Shown: positions 19,041-27,894 of the stretch, in pieces | Layout: every line of letters begins with the position of its first letter | Numbering within the stretch: position 1 is the stretch's first letter | Origin: Candidatus Vondammii sp. HM_W22 | GTDB taxonomy: Bacteria > Pseudomonadota > Gammaproteobacteria > Chromatiales > Chromatiaceae | Direction: 5' to 3' | DNA length: 64,000 nucleotides | Assembly: GCF_022530855.2 (NCBI RefSeq) | Contig: NZ_CP099567.1 | Location: 1,798,001 to 1,862,000, forward strand | Notes under the pieces: generated by a model | Told to the model about the DNA's origin: nothing | The model's database searches: none | What the model saw: only the letters and a program-made list of their open reading frames with translations | Translations under genes and position numbers: made by a program

Positions 19041-21110
19041 TTACCCATAAACCTCAGCCATCCTCAGGAGGGGATAAGGCATCGGTGGTGTACGTAACGC
19101 GACGCAGAGCAATCGTTCAATCATAGCCGGAAGATTAAACCGGCGATTAAAGCGATATTCAAACTCGGCGAGATAACAAGGTACGTGTTTTTTACGAATA
19201 GCATGAAAGGTTCCCTGCAAAGCATTCTTGATATTACCAAGCATGGTATTCAGTCATTTAAAGGTGGAGAGCTGGGTATACTTTCGCCCACCGCCAGTGA
19301 CGATAGGCATATGATCACATCCAGCATCTGTAACTGCTCTGAAGCAGTAGAGCCCATCAGAAGATGGGTGTAACGATTTCCGTGTAACTGCCCGGGTTAA
19401 ATGTATTCCGCCAAGCGTTCTTCGAACTCAATCGTAAATCTATTCAGTGCTGGTTTCCAATTGCGAATCGGCATGGTCCATTTTTTTGATGCTTGCTGCA
19501 CCGTCAGGTACACCACTTTCATTGCCGAGTCGTCGGTCGGAAATAGCTTCCGTTTTTTAATTGCCTTCCGAACCACGCTGTTCATTGACTCGATGGCATT
19601 GGTTGTATAGATTGCCCTGCGGATGTCCTCAGGGTAGCCAAACAGGGTATTAAGATTGTGCCAGTGGCTATGCCACGAACGGCTGAGCTGGGGATATTTG
19701 TCGTCCCATCGGTTAGAGAAATTATCAAGTTCCAGTGGCGCTTCATCTTCGGTGACAGACTTATATATTCTCTTCAGGTCTGCCGTCACTGCCTTGTAGT
19801 CTTTCCAGGGCACATACTTCATCGAGTTGCGCACCATGTGAACAATACAGAGCTGGACCTGAGTCTCGGGAAACGCTGTATTGATTGCGTCTGGAAAGCC
19901 CTTCAGGCCATCGATACAGGCTATCAGTATATCCTTCACGCCGCGATTCTGGGGCTCTGTGAGTACATTGAGCCAGAACTTGGCACCCTCATTCTCTGAC
20001 AGCCAGAGCCCCAACAATTCCTTGTGGCCCTCCATGTTCACACCCAGCGCCAGATAAATTGCCTTATTGATCACTTTCTTGTCTTGCCGGATTTTTACGA
20101 CAATACAATCCAGGTAAATAATGGGATAGACCGCATCCAGTGGCCTAGATGGCCATTCAATCACTTGTTCAATAACAGCGTCAGTCACTTTGGAAATCAA
20201 GGTGGCGGAGACATCAGCACCGTACATTTCTTTAACGGTCGTAACGATTTCTCGTGTTGTCATGCCCTGGGCATACAAGAAAATAATCTTGTCGTCCATG
20301 GAAGTAAATCGACGCTGGTGTTTTTTAACGGGCTTGGGCTCGAAACTCCCAGCTCTGTCGCGTGGTGTATCGAGCTCGAACTGGCCAGCTTCCGTTCAGT
20401 TAGTCTTACTGGCATGCCGTTGCGGTTATTGTCAGCTTCGGACTGCTCGTGCCTTTCAAAGCCAAGATGATCATCTAACTCAGCGTTCAGTGCCGCTTCG
20501 ACCGTAATCTTGGTTGGCATCTGCTGGGAGTCTTTGAGGTCGTCTTCCGTCTTGATATTTTTAGCAGCCGCATGAGCGATCGCCTGTAGTTCTTTCTTGT
20601 TCATAGTGCCTATCCTCAACCACGCTTGGGTTTAATGATAGGCAGTTACACAGAATTCAGGACACCCTCTATCAGAAAGAACAGTGCTGCCAGCACACAG
20701 ACTGGATCTGGCATATCGAGCGATCTCCACACTCTGAAAACCGCGGAGCCGACGCAGTTGGATCTTCATTGGCCTGCCGTCCTGCGTCGTCTCAACAGCT
20801 GCCACGAAAGGGATTTTATTACGAGACCCTCGCCCACGCTTTCCCGGTTTCTCACCACCAATACAGGCATCATCCATCTCGATGCGACCAGCCAGTTTTT
20901 TTGACTCTGACGTTCCATCATCACCTGCATCAGTTTGTGCTTGAGCTTCCAGGCTGTATTGTAGTTCACACCAATTTCACGGGACAGTTGCAAGGCAGAA
21001 GTACTCTTTTTACGCTGAGTCAACAAACTAGATGGCCAGAAACCACTTCTTCAACGACAGCTTGGTGCCGTGAAAGATGGTGCCAGCAATCAGGGAGCTT
21101 TGGTGGTGGC
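19041..21110 (-). mobile_element. IS1595 (ISXO2-like) transposase, split by IS256 type A
   Basis: The upstream part is at 21110-20670 (HGTKLSLKKWFLAI, STSALQLSREIGVNYNTAWK, MDDACIGGEKPGKRGRGS, PFVAAVETTQDGRPMKIQLR, ending VLSDR). The continuation is at 19362-19041 ([59 protein letters not shown] stop). Rejoining VLSDR to DGLYCF restores the IS1595 DDE domain. A 1.3 kb IS256 element sits exactly between them. Confidence 0.85.
19363..20669 (-). mobile_element. IS256-family element type A, copy 1
   Basis: Terminal inverted repeats (GGGTGTAACGATTTCCGTG at the left; GAGGGTGTCC..GTGTAACTGCC inverted at the right) and near-identical 8-bp flanks (CATCAGAA and TATCAGAA) define a complete element. The transposase is in two frames: MNKKELQAIAHAAAKNIKTE starts at 20604 but leaves frame near 20405; the catalytic remainder (MDDKIIFLYAQGMTTREIVT, DCIVVKIRQDKKV, LIACIDGLKGFPDAI, NAIESMNSVVRKAIKKRK, stop at 19397) is open. 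Restoring one base near 20410 joins the two (LTE-TEAGQFEL). Confidence 0.9.
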
Positions 21111-21131
21111 ATTTAAGGCCACAAGGAATTA

Positions 21132-21331
21132 TTGGGGATGTGGTTGTCGGAGAATGAGGGTTCCAAGTTCTGGCTGAACGTGCTGACAGAGCTTCAGAAT
21201 TGCGGTGTGAAGGATATTTTTATTGCCTGTGTCGATGGCTTAAAGGGCTTTCCTGATGCAATCAACACGGCTTTTCCGAATAACCAGCTGTGTATTGTGC
21301 ATATGGTGCGGAACTCGATGCAGGCTCGGCC
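21132..21331 (+). mobile_element. IS256 type A internal fragment
   Basis: Plus strand reads GMWLSENEGSKFWLNVLTEL, GVKDIFIACVDGLKGFPDAI, LCIVHMVRNSM, an internal piece of the type-A transposase. It is cut on both sides. Confidence 0.75.
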
Positions 21332-21344
21332 AATATGATTCCGT

Positions 21345-21754
21345 TATCCTCAGTAATATTGCTCTTGGCAGATCTTTAGCTCGTGCTACCCACTTATCGA
21401 TTTCTGACTGAGACGGAATGTGCCGAATTACGTTTCCACGCTCTCCTGCCACCGCTGCCAGTTTTTCATTGAGGTTTTCGACATTACTCTGAGCCAGCTC
21501 AGGCACTGTATTAACACCTACCAATTCGAGCAGATTGGCATACCCCTCACCAATCCCCTTACCCGCGCCAGATCGGCCCGATTGGCCCAGCCAAGCAGTA
21601 ATTTACCGCTGATACATGTAGCTTCTCCCAGGCTCTCCCTACCTTTCGGATCAGCACCTACTTCAAGCAATTGATCTTGAGAGCCGATCCCTGCTTCCTC
21701 CAGCTTTGCTGAATATTTTTTGCCTATACCTTGGGTTTCAACTAATTTTGCCAT
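21345..21754 (-). pseudogene. DUF4332 domain protein, frameshifted and truncated
   Basis: Start at 21754 (MAKLVETQGIGKKYSAKLEE), preceded by AAGGGA. The helix-hairpin-helix-like repeats follow (GIGSQDQLLEVGADPKGRES, ISGKLLLGWANRADLARVRG). The frame then changes near 21535 to GVNTVPELAQSNVENLNEKL and PSQSEIDKWVARAKDLPR. The last few codons run into IS256 sequence. DUF4332 proteins are small, with HhH-like repeats and no established function. Confidence 0.75.
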
Positions 21755-21786
21755 TTCCATGTCCCTTGAATTTCTGTGAAATGAAA

Positions 21787-21813
21787 CAAACCCCATCACT
21801 TTGACGGGGTTTG
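21787..21813 (-). terminator. Rho-independent-type terminator of the OmpA-like gene
   Basis: CAAACCCC and GGGGTTTG form an 8-bp stem with a 10-base loop, 23 bp after the stop of the OmpA-like gene. Confidence 0.65.
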
Positions 21814-21835
21814 TTCTGAAACCTTCCAGACTTGG

Positions 21836-22636
21836 TTATTGACTTACTTTCAGCTCAACGCGGCGATTCTGTGCACGACCTTCAACCGTATTGTTATCGG
21901 CTACCGGAGAATCTTCTCCCATGCCCCAGGCAGAGGTCTTTGCCTTGATGCCAGCTGCAGTGAAATAATCGGCAACAGATTGGGCGCGCGCCTGAGAAAG
22001 ACGCTTGTTGTATGCCTCAGAACCTGTGCTGTCGGTATGGCCTGTTACCCCCAGACGCTTGATACCAGGACGACCTTTGAGAACGTCAGCGATGGGTCCC
22101 AGTGTCCGCTTGGCAGCCATAGTCAGTTCAGCACTATTCACTTCAAACTCAACATTGTGTAGAACAACCTCCTCTGTGCAGCCATTTTTGTCCACTTTTG
22201 CATCAACAGGTGTTCCCGGGCATTTATCCACGTAATCCGCTACACCATCACCATCGGAGTCGAGTGCGCAACCGCCAGCGTCAACCGGCGCACCTTTGGG
22301 TGTCTCCGGGCATTTGTCCATATAATCCAGAACACCATCGTTGTCACTATCCAGCCGGCAACCGGATGCACCGACTTCTACGCCTGCCGGTGTGCCTGGG
22401 CACTTGTCCTGGCTATCGAGAACGCCATCACCATCGGAATCCATTTTAACAGCACCGCACAGATCTGAACGCCCACCCACGGTCTGCCAGCATCCACCAG
22501 CGCTATTCACAACTTTTCCAGCTGAACCGTCTTGGGCATACTTATCCATAGCAAAGGCACTGCTCACCATTGCTGTCAGCATAACGACCGATGCACTGGT
22601 GATGAGATACTGAGGTATTTTGTTTTTAATTTTCAT
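21836..22636 (-). CDS. OmpA-family outer-membrane protein with thrombospondin type-3 repeats
   Basis: 266 residues. A signal peptide (residues 1-29, ending SSAFA) precedes a short linker and three calcium-binding TSP3 repeats, each with a DSDGDGVLDxxDKCPGTP pattern (about residues 66-150). The C-terminal OmpA peptidoglycan-binding domain (EFEVNSAELTMAA, VTGHTDSTGSEAYNKRLSQA, NRRVELKV) follows. It has no N-terminal beta-barrel, so it is an OprF-tail-like periplasmic linker protein holding the outer membrane to peptidoglycan. Intact with its own terminator, although both sides are IS debris. Confidence 0.9.
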   Translation of the reverse strand: MKIKNKIPQYLITSASVVMLTAMVSSAFAMDKYAQDGSAGKVVNSAGGCWQTVGGRSDLCGAVKMDSDGDGVLDSQDKCPGTPAGVEVGASGCRLDSDNDGVLDYMDKCPETPKGAPVDAGGCALDSDGDGVADYVDKCPGTPVDAKVDKNGCTEEVVLHNVEFEVNSAELTMAAKRTLGPIADVLKGRPGIKRLGVTGHTDSTGSEAYNKRLSQARAQSVADYFTAAGIKAKTSAWGMGEDSPVADNNTVEGRAQNRRVELKVSQ

Positions 22637-23069
22637 TATTCGTAATCCTTTTTACTGAAAGTTTCATCATTTTTGCCACTACCGAAATGAGTGTGACAAC
22701 AAGGTGGGAATCGTGAGTATAGTGATATTTACAATGTTAAGTAATATTTATCCGCGCCATATGGTTGACCAATAATTCACAATTACCTTTTGACATCGGT
22801 AGGTTAGAGACTAATGGGCCGGGTTTTTCTGGGATAAACAATATCGCCAAGACATTGAAAATACAGAACCACAGGCTCATACGAAGCTCATTCTACTTGA
22901 CTTACCACCCCCACTCCAAGCGCTGTTCGGGTTCAGTACCTATGAGCCAACTCAAGCCGCCTGCATGAGTTTATGATAAGTTGGATTCAACTCCCAAAGT
23001 GCATCACCTGGATGACTAAAAAAAGATGATTTGGATACTTGGTAAAAGGTTGTGAAATCTTATTTACAC
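22637..23069. other. Upstream region of the OmpA-like gene, with a dispersed repeat
   Basis: No gene is supported. Bases 22923-22970 (GTTCGGGTTCAGT..TGAGCCAACTCAAGC..GCCTGCAT) recur at 36688-36733. Confidence 0.4.
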
Positions 23070-23205
23070 AGGAGGAGCACAAATCATCTTTTATCGCTAC
23101 CATTTTAGTGCAAAAGAACGCCATATGCTTATGCATCTTTGATATGAGTTACCGAGGCATTGGTCGTCGTCTGAGTCATCATCACACCACCATGTGTGTC
23201 GCATT
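23070..23205 (+). mobile_element. IS30-like transposase N-terminal fragment
   Basis: Plus strand reads YHFSAKERHMLMHL and, in a shifted frame, MSYRGIGRRLSRHHTTMCVALK, resembling the helix-turn-helix N terminus of IS30 transposases (MSYREIGRxLxRHHTTIxREIK). Short and broken. Confidence 0.45.
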
Positions 23206-23244
23206 GAAGTAATTTTCCACTCGTTCAGGCCTTTTTTGCAAGGT

Positions 23245-24200
23245 TCACATACAGGATCGTGTTCTCTTTTTCAGATCGTTCACAGAACAAATCGCTTCCC
23301 CGCTATGAAGCATGCTTTTCAGATCACAATTCAGATACTCGTCAGGGTTCAGTTCCGGTGAATAGGCAGGCAAGAAAAAGACTTCCGGATAGCATTTTAT
23401 GGTCCGGTCAGATAACCATCGCTTCACTTTCTTGGTATGATGCACTCGTAAGGTTGTCCTGTATCAGAGATACCTTTCCTGGTATAGATTCAATCAGTGC
23501 CCTTAGAAATTTGACCCGCACTTTCGCATTCGTGGATGGCTCATACAGCATGAAGCTGTGCTTCACCCTGAATTCGTAATGGCTGAAATCATACTCAGCG
23601 ACACTCGCTTGGACGGGAGCCGCTGTGCTGGCGTTTGTCCTTGCGGAGCATAACAGCGACCATACTGCGTGGTGTTTTTTATACCTATTTCATCACGGAA
23701 TATAGTGGCATTCTCTTTTTAGCCCGCTCCTTAATGCCAGGATACTCACCTTTCAACTAGGCATCTACTTTTGCCTGGGATTTTCTCCCAGGCCTGCTTT
23801 ACTGGTCTTTTGAAGTGTAAAATCCCAGCACTTAAGGTAGTCGCACACAGTCCGCACAGGAATACTAATCCCCGGGAACTGCTTGATAAGTTGGGCAATG
23901 GAATCTCGTGTCCAGAGCACAGAGCCGGGTTTGTATTAATCCGGCATATAACCCCGAATCGCTTCAATGACTTTTTGCTCTTGATCTTCAGTCAGGCGAC
24001 AGTGTGCATTTTTTGGTCCCCGCTTCGCGATGGCCAGAGCTTCTTTACCACCAACACGATAGCGCTTATACCACTATCCAGCCGTATTTGGATGAACATT
24101 CAATAAGCCGCCTATTTCCTTAAACGCTTTCCTTGCAGGCGGAGCTAAACAGCTTGCTGTCTCAGAAGTTCTTGTTGCTCAGTGCTGAGCTTGCGTGCAG
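23245..24200 (-). mobile_element. IS630-family transposase remnant, copy 1
   Basis: The minus strand ends with VFFLPAYSPELNPDEYLNCD followed by LKSMLHSGEAICSVNDLKK, the IS630 DDE-terminal motif. Further upstream are FMLYEPSTNAKVRVKFLRAL and LWTRDSIAQLIKQFPGI. Many stops and frameshifts; inactive. A shorter copy is at 36000-36362. Confidence 0.75.
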
Positions 24201-24237
24201 GCTATTATATTGATATATAAATATCTGCCGAGTTAAG

Positions 24238-24420
24238 GGAACCTCTAAAAACCCGACAAAAACCAATAGCCCCTAGCAAATCCAGAGAGCCCGGTATCTT
24301 CATGCTCATTTTTCTGGCAACATCCATACTCATACCTCGCTTCATCCGGCCAGCCACGCCAATCGACGCATGTTGTACACCAAATTCATCACGCCGGGCC
24401 TGCCTTGTGTGATCCTCCTG
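24238..24420 (-). mobile_element. IS5 type-2 terminal fragment
   Basis: Starts with the inverted repeat GGGAACCTCTAAAAACCC, also present at 33232, followed on the minus strand by the C-terminal GVMNLVYNMRRLAWLAG of an IS5 transposase. Confidence 0.6.
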
Positions 24421-24435
24421 TGTAAATAAGATTTC

Positions 24436-25478
24436 GAGGGTGTCCTGAATTCTGTGTAACTGTCTATCATTAAACCCAAGCGTGGTTGAGGATAGGCACT
24501 ATGAACAAGAAAGAACTACAGGCGATCACTCATGCGGCTGCTAAAAATATCAAGACGGAAGACGACCTCAAAGACTCCCAGCAGATGCCAACCAAGATTA
24601 CGGTCGAAGCGGCACTGAACGCTGAGTTAGATGATCATCTTGGCTTTGAAAGGCACGAGCAGTCCGAAGCTGACAATAACCGCAACGGCATGCCAGTAAG
24701 ACTAACTGAACGGAAGCTGGCCAGTTCGAGCTCGATACACCACGCGACAGAGCTGGGAGTTTCGAGCCCAAGCCCGTTAAAAAACACCAGCGTCGATTTA
24801 CTTCCATGGACGACAAGATTATTTTCTTGTATGCCCAGGGCATGACAACACGAGAAATCGTTACGACCGTTAAAGAAATGTACGGTGCTGATGTCTCCGC
24901 CACCTTGATTTCCAAAGTGACTGACGCTGTTATTGAACAAGTGATTGAATGGCCATCTAGGCCACTGGATGCGGTCTATCCCATTATTTACCTGGATTGT
25001 ATTGTCGTAAAAATCCGGCAAGACAAGAAAGTGACCAATAAGGCAATTTATCTAGCACTGGGCGTGAACATGGAGGGCCACAAGGAATTGTTGGGGCTCT
25101 GGCCTGTCAGAGAATGAGGGTGCCAAGTTCTGGCTCAATGTACTCACAGAGCTCCAGAATCGCGGCGTGAAGGATATCCTGATAGCCTGTATCGATGGCC
25201 TGAAGGGCTTTCCAGACGCAATCGATACAGCATTTCCCGAGACTCAGATCCAGCCAATGAACAGCGTGGTTCACAAGGCAATTAAAAAACGGAAGCTATT
25301 TCCGACCGACGACTCGGCAATGAAAGTAGTGTACCTGGCGGTGCAGCAAGCATCAAAAAAATGGACCATGCCGATTCGCAATTGGAAACCAGCACTGAAT
25401 AGATTTATGATTGAGTTCGAAGAACGCTTGGCGGAGTACATTTAACCTGGGCAGTTACACGGAAATCGTTACACCCTC
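24436..25478 (+). mobile_element. IS256-family element type A, copy 2, internally deleted
   Basis: Complete ends (GAGGGTG...CACCCTC) flanked by a perfect 8-bp direct repeat AAGATTTC (24428-24435 and 25479-25486). The N terminus MNKKELQAITHAAAKNIKTE has the same one-base loss as copy 1 near 24700. The catalytic part has an additional frameshift near 25105 and a deletion of about 260 bp after PETQIQ (25255). It cannot make a transposase alone. Confidence 0.9.
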
Positions 25479-25521
25479 AAGATTTCACAATCCCATTTTG
25501 CCTAGCATTATTGATTATTGG

Positions 25522-26022
25522 CTATTTCTCTGAATCAATTCCCTCTTTCTTCAAAGTCCAGCTGAATATCCCTTTTTCGCCCGTGTAGTCAGGGACGCTG
25601 ATGACTGCACCTTTATCCACCTTCAATGGGTCTTCAGTGGCTGCCAGCGGCCGATAGTCTCCTTCGATCCGGACTAGATGATCATCAGAGAAAAAGAGTG
25701 AGATGTGCTCCTGTGTTCTTTCTTCTCCGCCGGGCTGCATGCTGTAGATGTAATCCCATCGATCCCGATGGAAAACATCCACCAACATAGGGGTGCCCAT
25801 AATGTAGCGAGCCTGGTTTTTAGTCATTCCGGGACGCAACTTATCGATCGCACTCTGTGTAATGACATTGCCCTGCTGTACATCGGGCCGGTGTATCAGC
25901 GGCATCTTATCCAGGGCTCTGGGTACGGCGCTGCCCATACTATCAATAGCTGAGCATCCAGAGATGTATATACTTGCGCCACAGGCCCAATAACAGGCCC
26001 AATAGATGAGAAGCTTCCGCAT
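25522..26022 (-). CDS. bamE: Outer membrane assembly lipoprotein BamE (SmpA/OmlA)
   Basis: 166-residue lipoprotein of the BAM complex that inserts outer-membrane beta-barrels. The signal peptide ends in the lipobox ISGC (Cys near residue 23). The BamE fold is recognisable from GNVITQSAIDKLRPGMTKNQ, ARYIMGTPMLVDVFHRDRWD, YIYSMQPGG and LVRIEGDYRP. It is divergent from fur, the conserved gammaproteobacterial arrangement. It looks intact; an IS256 copy ends about 40 bp after its stop. Confidence 0.92.
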   Translation of the reverse strand: MRKLLIYWACYWACGASIYISGCSAIDSMGSAVPRALDKMPLIHRPDVQQGNVITQSAIDKLRPGMTKNQARYIMGTPMLVDVFHRDRWDYIYSMQPGGEERTQEHISLFFSDDHLVRIEGDYRPLAATEDPLKVDKGAVISVPDYTGEKGIFSWTLKKEGIDSEK

Positions 26023-26148
26023 TCAATGTTATCCGGGTATATGCAAAGAGTATAGTGATTGGAACTGGTGATAATACCTGATTAGTCAGGATGTTTCATG
26101 GGTTTTGGCGCTGATTTTTCCCCGTCCTAGGCCTATTGGAAAGGAAAG

Positions 26149-26322
26149 GTGGATAGAGGTAGGCGTTTGGACGACCAGAAGATAAGAAAAACCGACCTGA
26201 AAGTCACCGCTCCCAGGGTGAAAATACTGGAACTGCTGGAAAATAGCAGTGAACGCCACGTCAGTGCCGAAGATATCAACAGCATGCTGTCGGATGCAGG
26301 GGGAGGTGTTGGCTTGACATAA
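26149..26322 (+). pseudogene. fur: Ferric uptake regulator Fur, truncated after about 50 codons
   Basis: The plus strand encodes DDQKIRKTDLKVTAPRVKIL, ELLENSSERHVSAEDINSML and SDAGGGVGLT, then TAA. This matches the N-terminal winged-helix of Fur up to the position where the family continues GLATVYRVL. The recognition helix, the metal sites and the dimerisation domain are missing. Start is GTG 26149 or, more likely from GAGG spacing, TTG 26167. The position opposite bamE is the conserved fur locus, so this was the chromosomal fur gene. The sequence that follows is unrelated and leads into IS256 debris. Confidence 0.8.
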
Positions 26323-26454
26323 AAACACCTAATCAGGTACTCCTTGAGGATCACAATCGACCTGTTGCACTCGCAAGTTAAATCCGCGAATTGCTCAATA
26401 TTTTCAACGCAAAGACTGGAATATTTTAGCCGTCAGACACCGACTCATGAATTG
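26323..26454. other. Unassigned junction sequence after truncated fur
   Basis: No gene. It probably contains the end of the element that removed the rest of fur, but I cannot assign it to a family. Confidence 0.3.
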
Positions 26455-27060
26455 AAGCGTTGCTGACGGGTTTCCGGGTAAATCTCCTCCAAGGCGCGGC
26501 CCGAAAAGCCCATGGTACCATCACCGATAGCCAGTGCCAGACTGTTCATTCTACGTGATTTCAACTTCAGCAGGACTTCATGCCAGCTCTGCGTCGATTC
26601 CAGGACACCATTTTCTATCACCAGAAAATGCTTCTCACCCCGTTCATTGACACGAATAATAACCAATGCGCAGAGTTTTACCTGTTCAGCTCTCAGGCCA
26701 CTGTAGATGCCGTCTACCCAGCAAGCTTTGCCCAATCTGGTGATGCACCAATCCGGTACCCCTGTGCCCGTACCTGCTTCAGTCGGGAAACCGCACTGGC
26801 AGATAGCCCTTTTGCTTCCGGGCCGGCCCGCACCTTGAGTGCTTCCCTCATCTCACCGCGGCTATACAGCCAGGGAATCGCAGCTTCCAGCGAACGGGTT
26901 TTGCAAATATAGGGAGGGACCAACGCAGTGTGGAAAGTGATCGGATCTCCAGATCTAGAGCGTACCTTGGGTACCTTCACGGTGGACCTATATCTGTCTG
27001 GATGAGTCGTTCCGGCAGGTAACCATTGCCTACGACAGCAGCATGACCACACTCAGTTTG
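26455..27060 (-). mobile_element. IS256 type B remnant
   Basis: The minus strand contains VKVPKVRSRSGDPITFHTAL, VPPYICKTRSLEAAIPWLYS, GLSASAVSRLKQVRAQGYRI, then GIYSGLRAEQVKLCALVIIR and LAIGDGTMGFSGRALEEIYP. These are in the order of an IS256 transposase but in different frames, with N and C termini missing. Confidence 0.75.
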
Positions 27061-27188
27061 TTGTCCGGCAATTAGGATAACAAGGAGTTATAACTGAAAG
27101 TGTTGTTTGAAAGGAATTGAAAAAAAGCGGGGTATCTGGTTGATTTGTTGTTGCTAGACATCAAAACAACCATTGGAGATACGCCACC

Positions 27189-27742
27189 ATGAGTGAGAAT
27201 AACGTTGTTAAGCTGGCAGTTCGAGATACGATTATCGATCCGCTGACAGAGTTGCCGAGAAGCGGTGCAGGGCAGTTGATCTACCAAGCGGTGGAGGCCG
27301 AGCTGCTGGAGCTGTTGGCGGAGCACGTCGAGCGATGGACAGAGGATGGCAAGGCGGGAGTGGTTCGTAATGGTCACCTGCCAGCTCGTAAACTGCCGAT
27401 GCGGAAAAGGCCTTTGATCTGTTTATCAAAACGTATGAGCCAAAGTATCCGAAGGCTGCCATCTGTCTGCACAAAGACCGAGAGGAACTGATGGCTTTCT
27501 ATCAATTTCCTGCGCAGCACTGGCAGAGCATTCGGACCAGCAATCCGATTGAATCCACCTTCGGGACAATCCGCCATCGAACCAAGCGTTCCAAGGGCTG
27601 CCTATCGCGTGACGGCATGCTACACATGATGTTCAAACTCGGCCTGTGTGCCGAGAAGAAGTGGAGACGATTACGGGGTTTCGATTACCTGGCGAAGGTG
27701 ATAACCGGAATCAAATTTAACGAGGGTGTTGAGAGCCTGTAA
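27189..27742 (+). mobile_element. IS256 type B element with deleted centre
   Basis: The N terminus (MSENNVVKLAVRDTIIDPLT, QAVEAELLELLAEHVERWTE, RNGHLPARKL) is joined near 27392 directly to the C-terminal region (DAEKAFDLFIKTYEPKYPKA, FYQFPAQHWQSIRTSNPIES, LGLCAEKKWRRLRGFDYLAK). The whole catalytic core is missing. Confidence 0.8.
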
Positions 27743-27860
27743 AGTTTTCTGTGTAACTGCCTGGGTTAAATATATACCGCGCAAGCGTTCTTCGAGCTCG
27801 ATTATAAATCTATTCAGTGCTAGTTTCCAATTACGGATCGGCATTGTCCACTTTATATTG
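27743..27860 (-). mobile_element. IS256 type A right-end fragment
   Basis: Minus strand reads [23 protein letters not shown] and the element end (GGCAGTTACACAGAAAACT), abutting the type-B remnant. Confidence 0.7.
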
Positions 27861-27894
27861 CGTATTTATGAAAATAATATCAAATAGTCATGGT

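Noticed and set aside
20395..20420. Programmed -1 frameshifting in IS256 type A
   Set aside because: No slippery heptamer or downstream structure is apparent, and a related fragment (59098-59405) has the uninterrupted frame; a shared mutation is simpler.
26023..26148. A Fur box in the bamE/fur intergenic region
   Set aside because: GGTGATAATACCTGATTAG is only weakly similar to the Fur consensus; not reported as a site.
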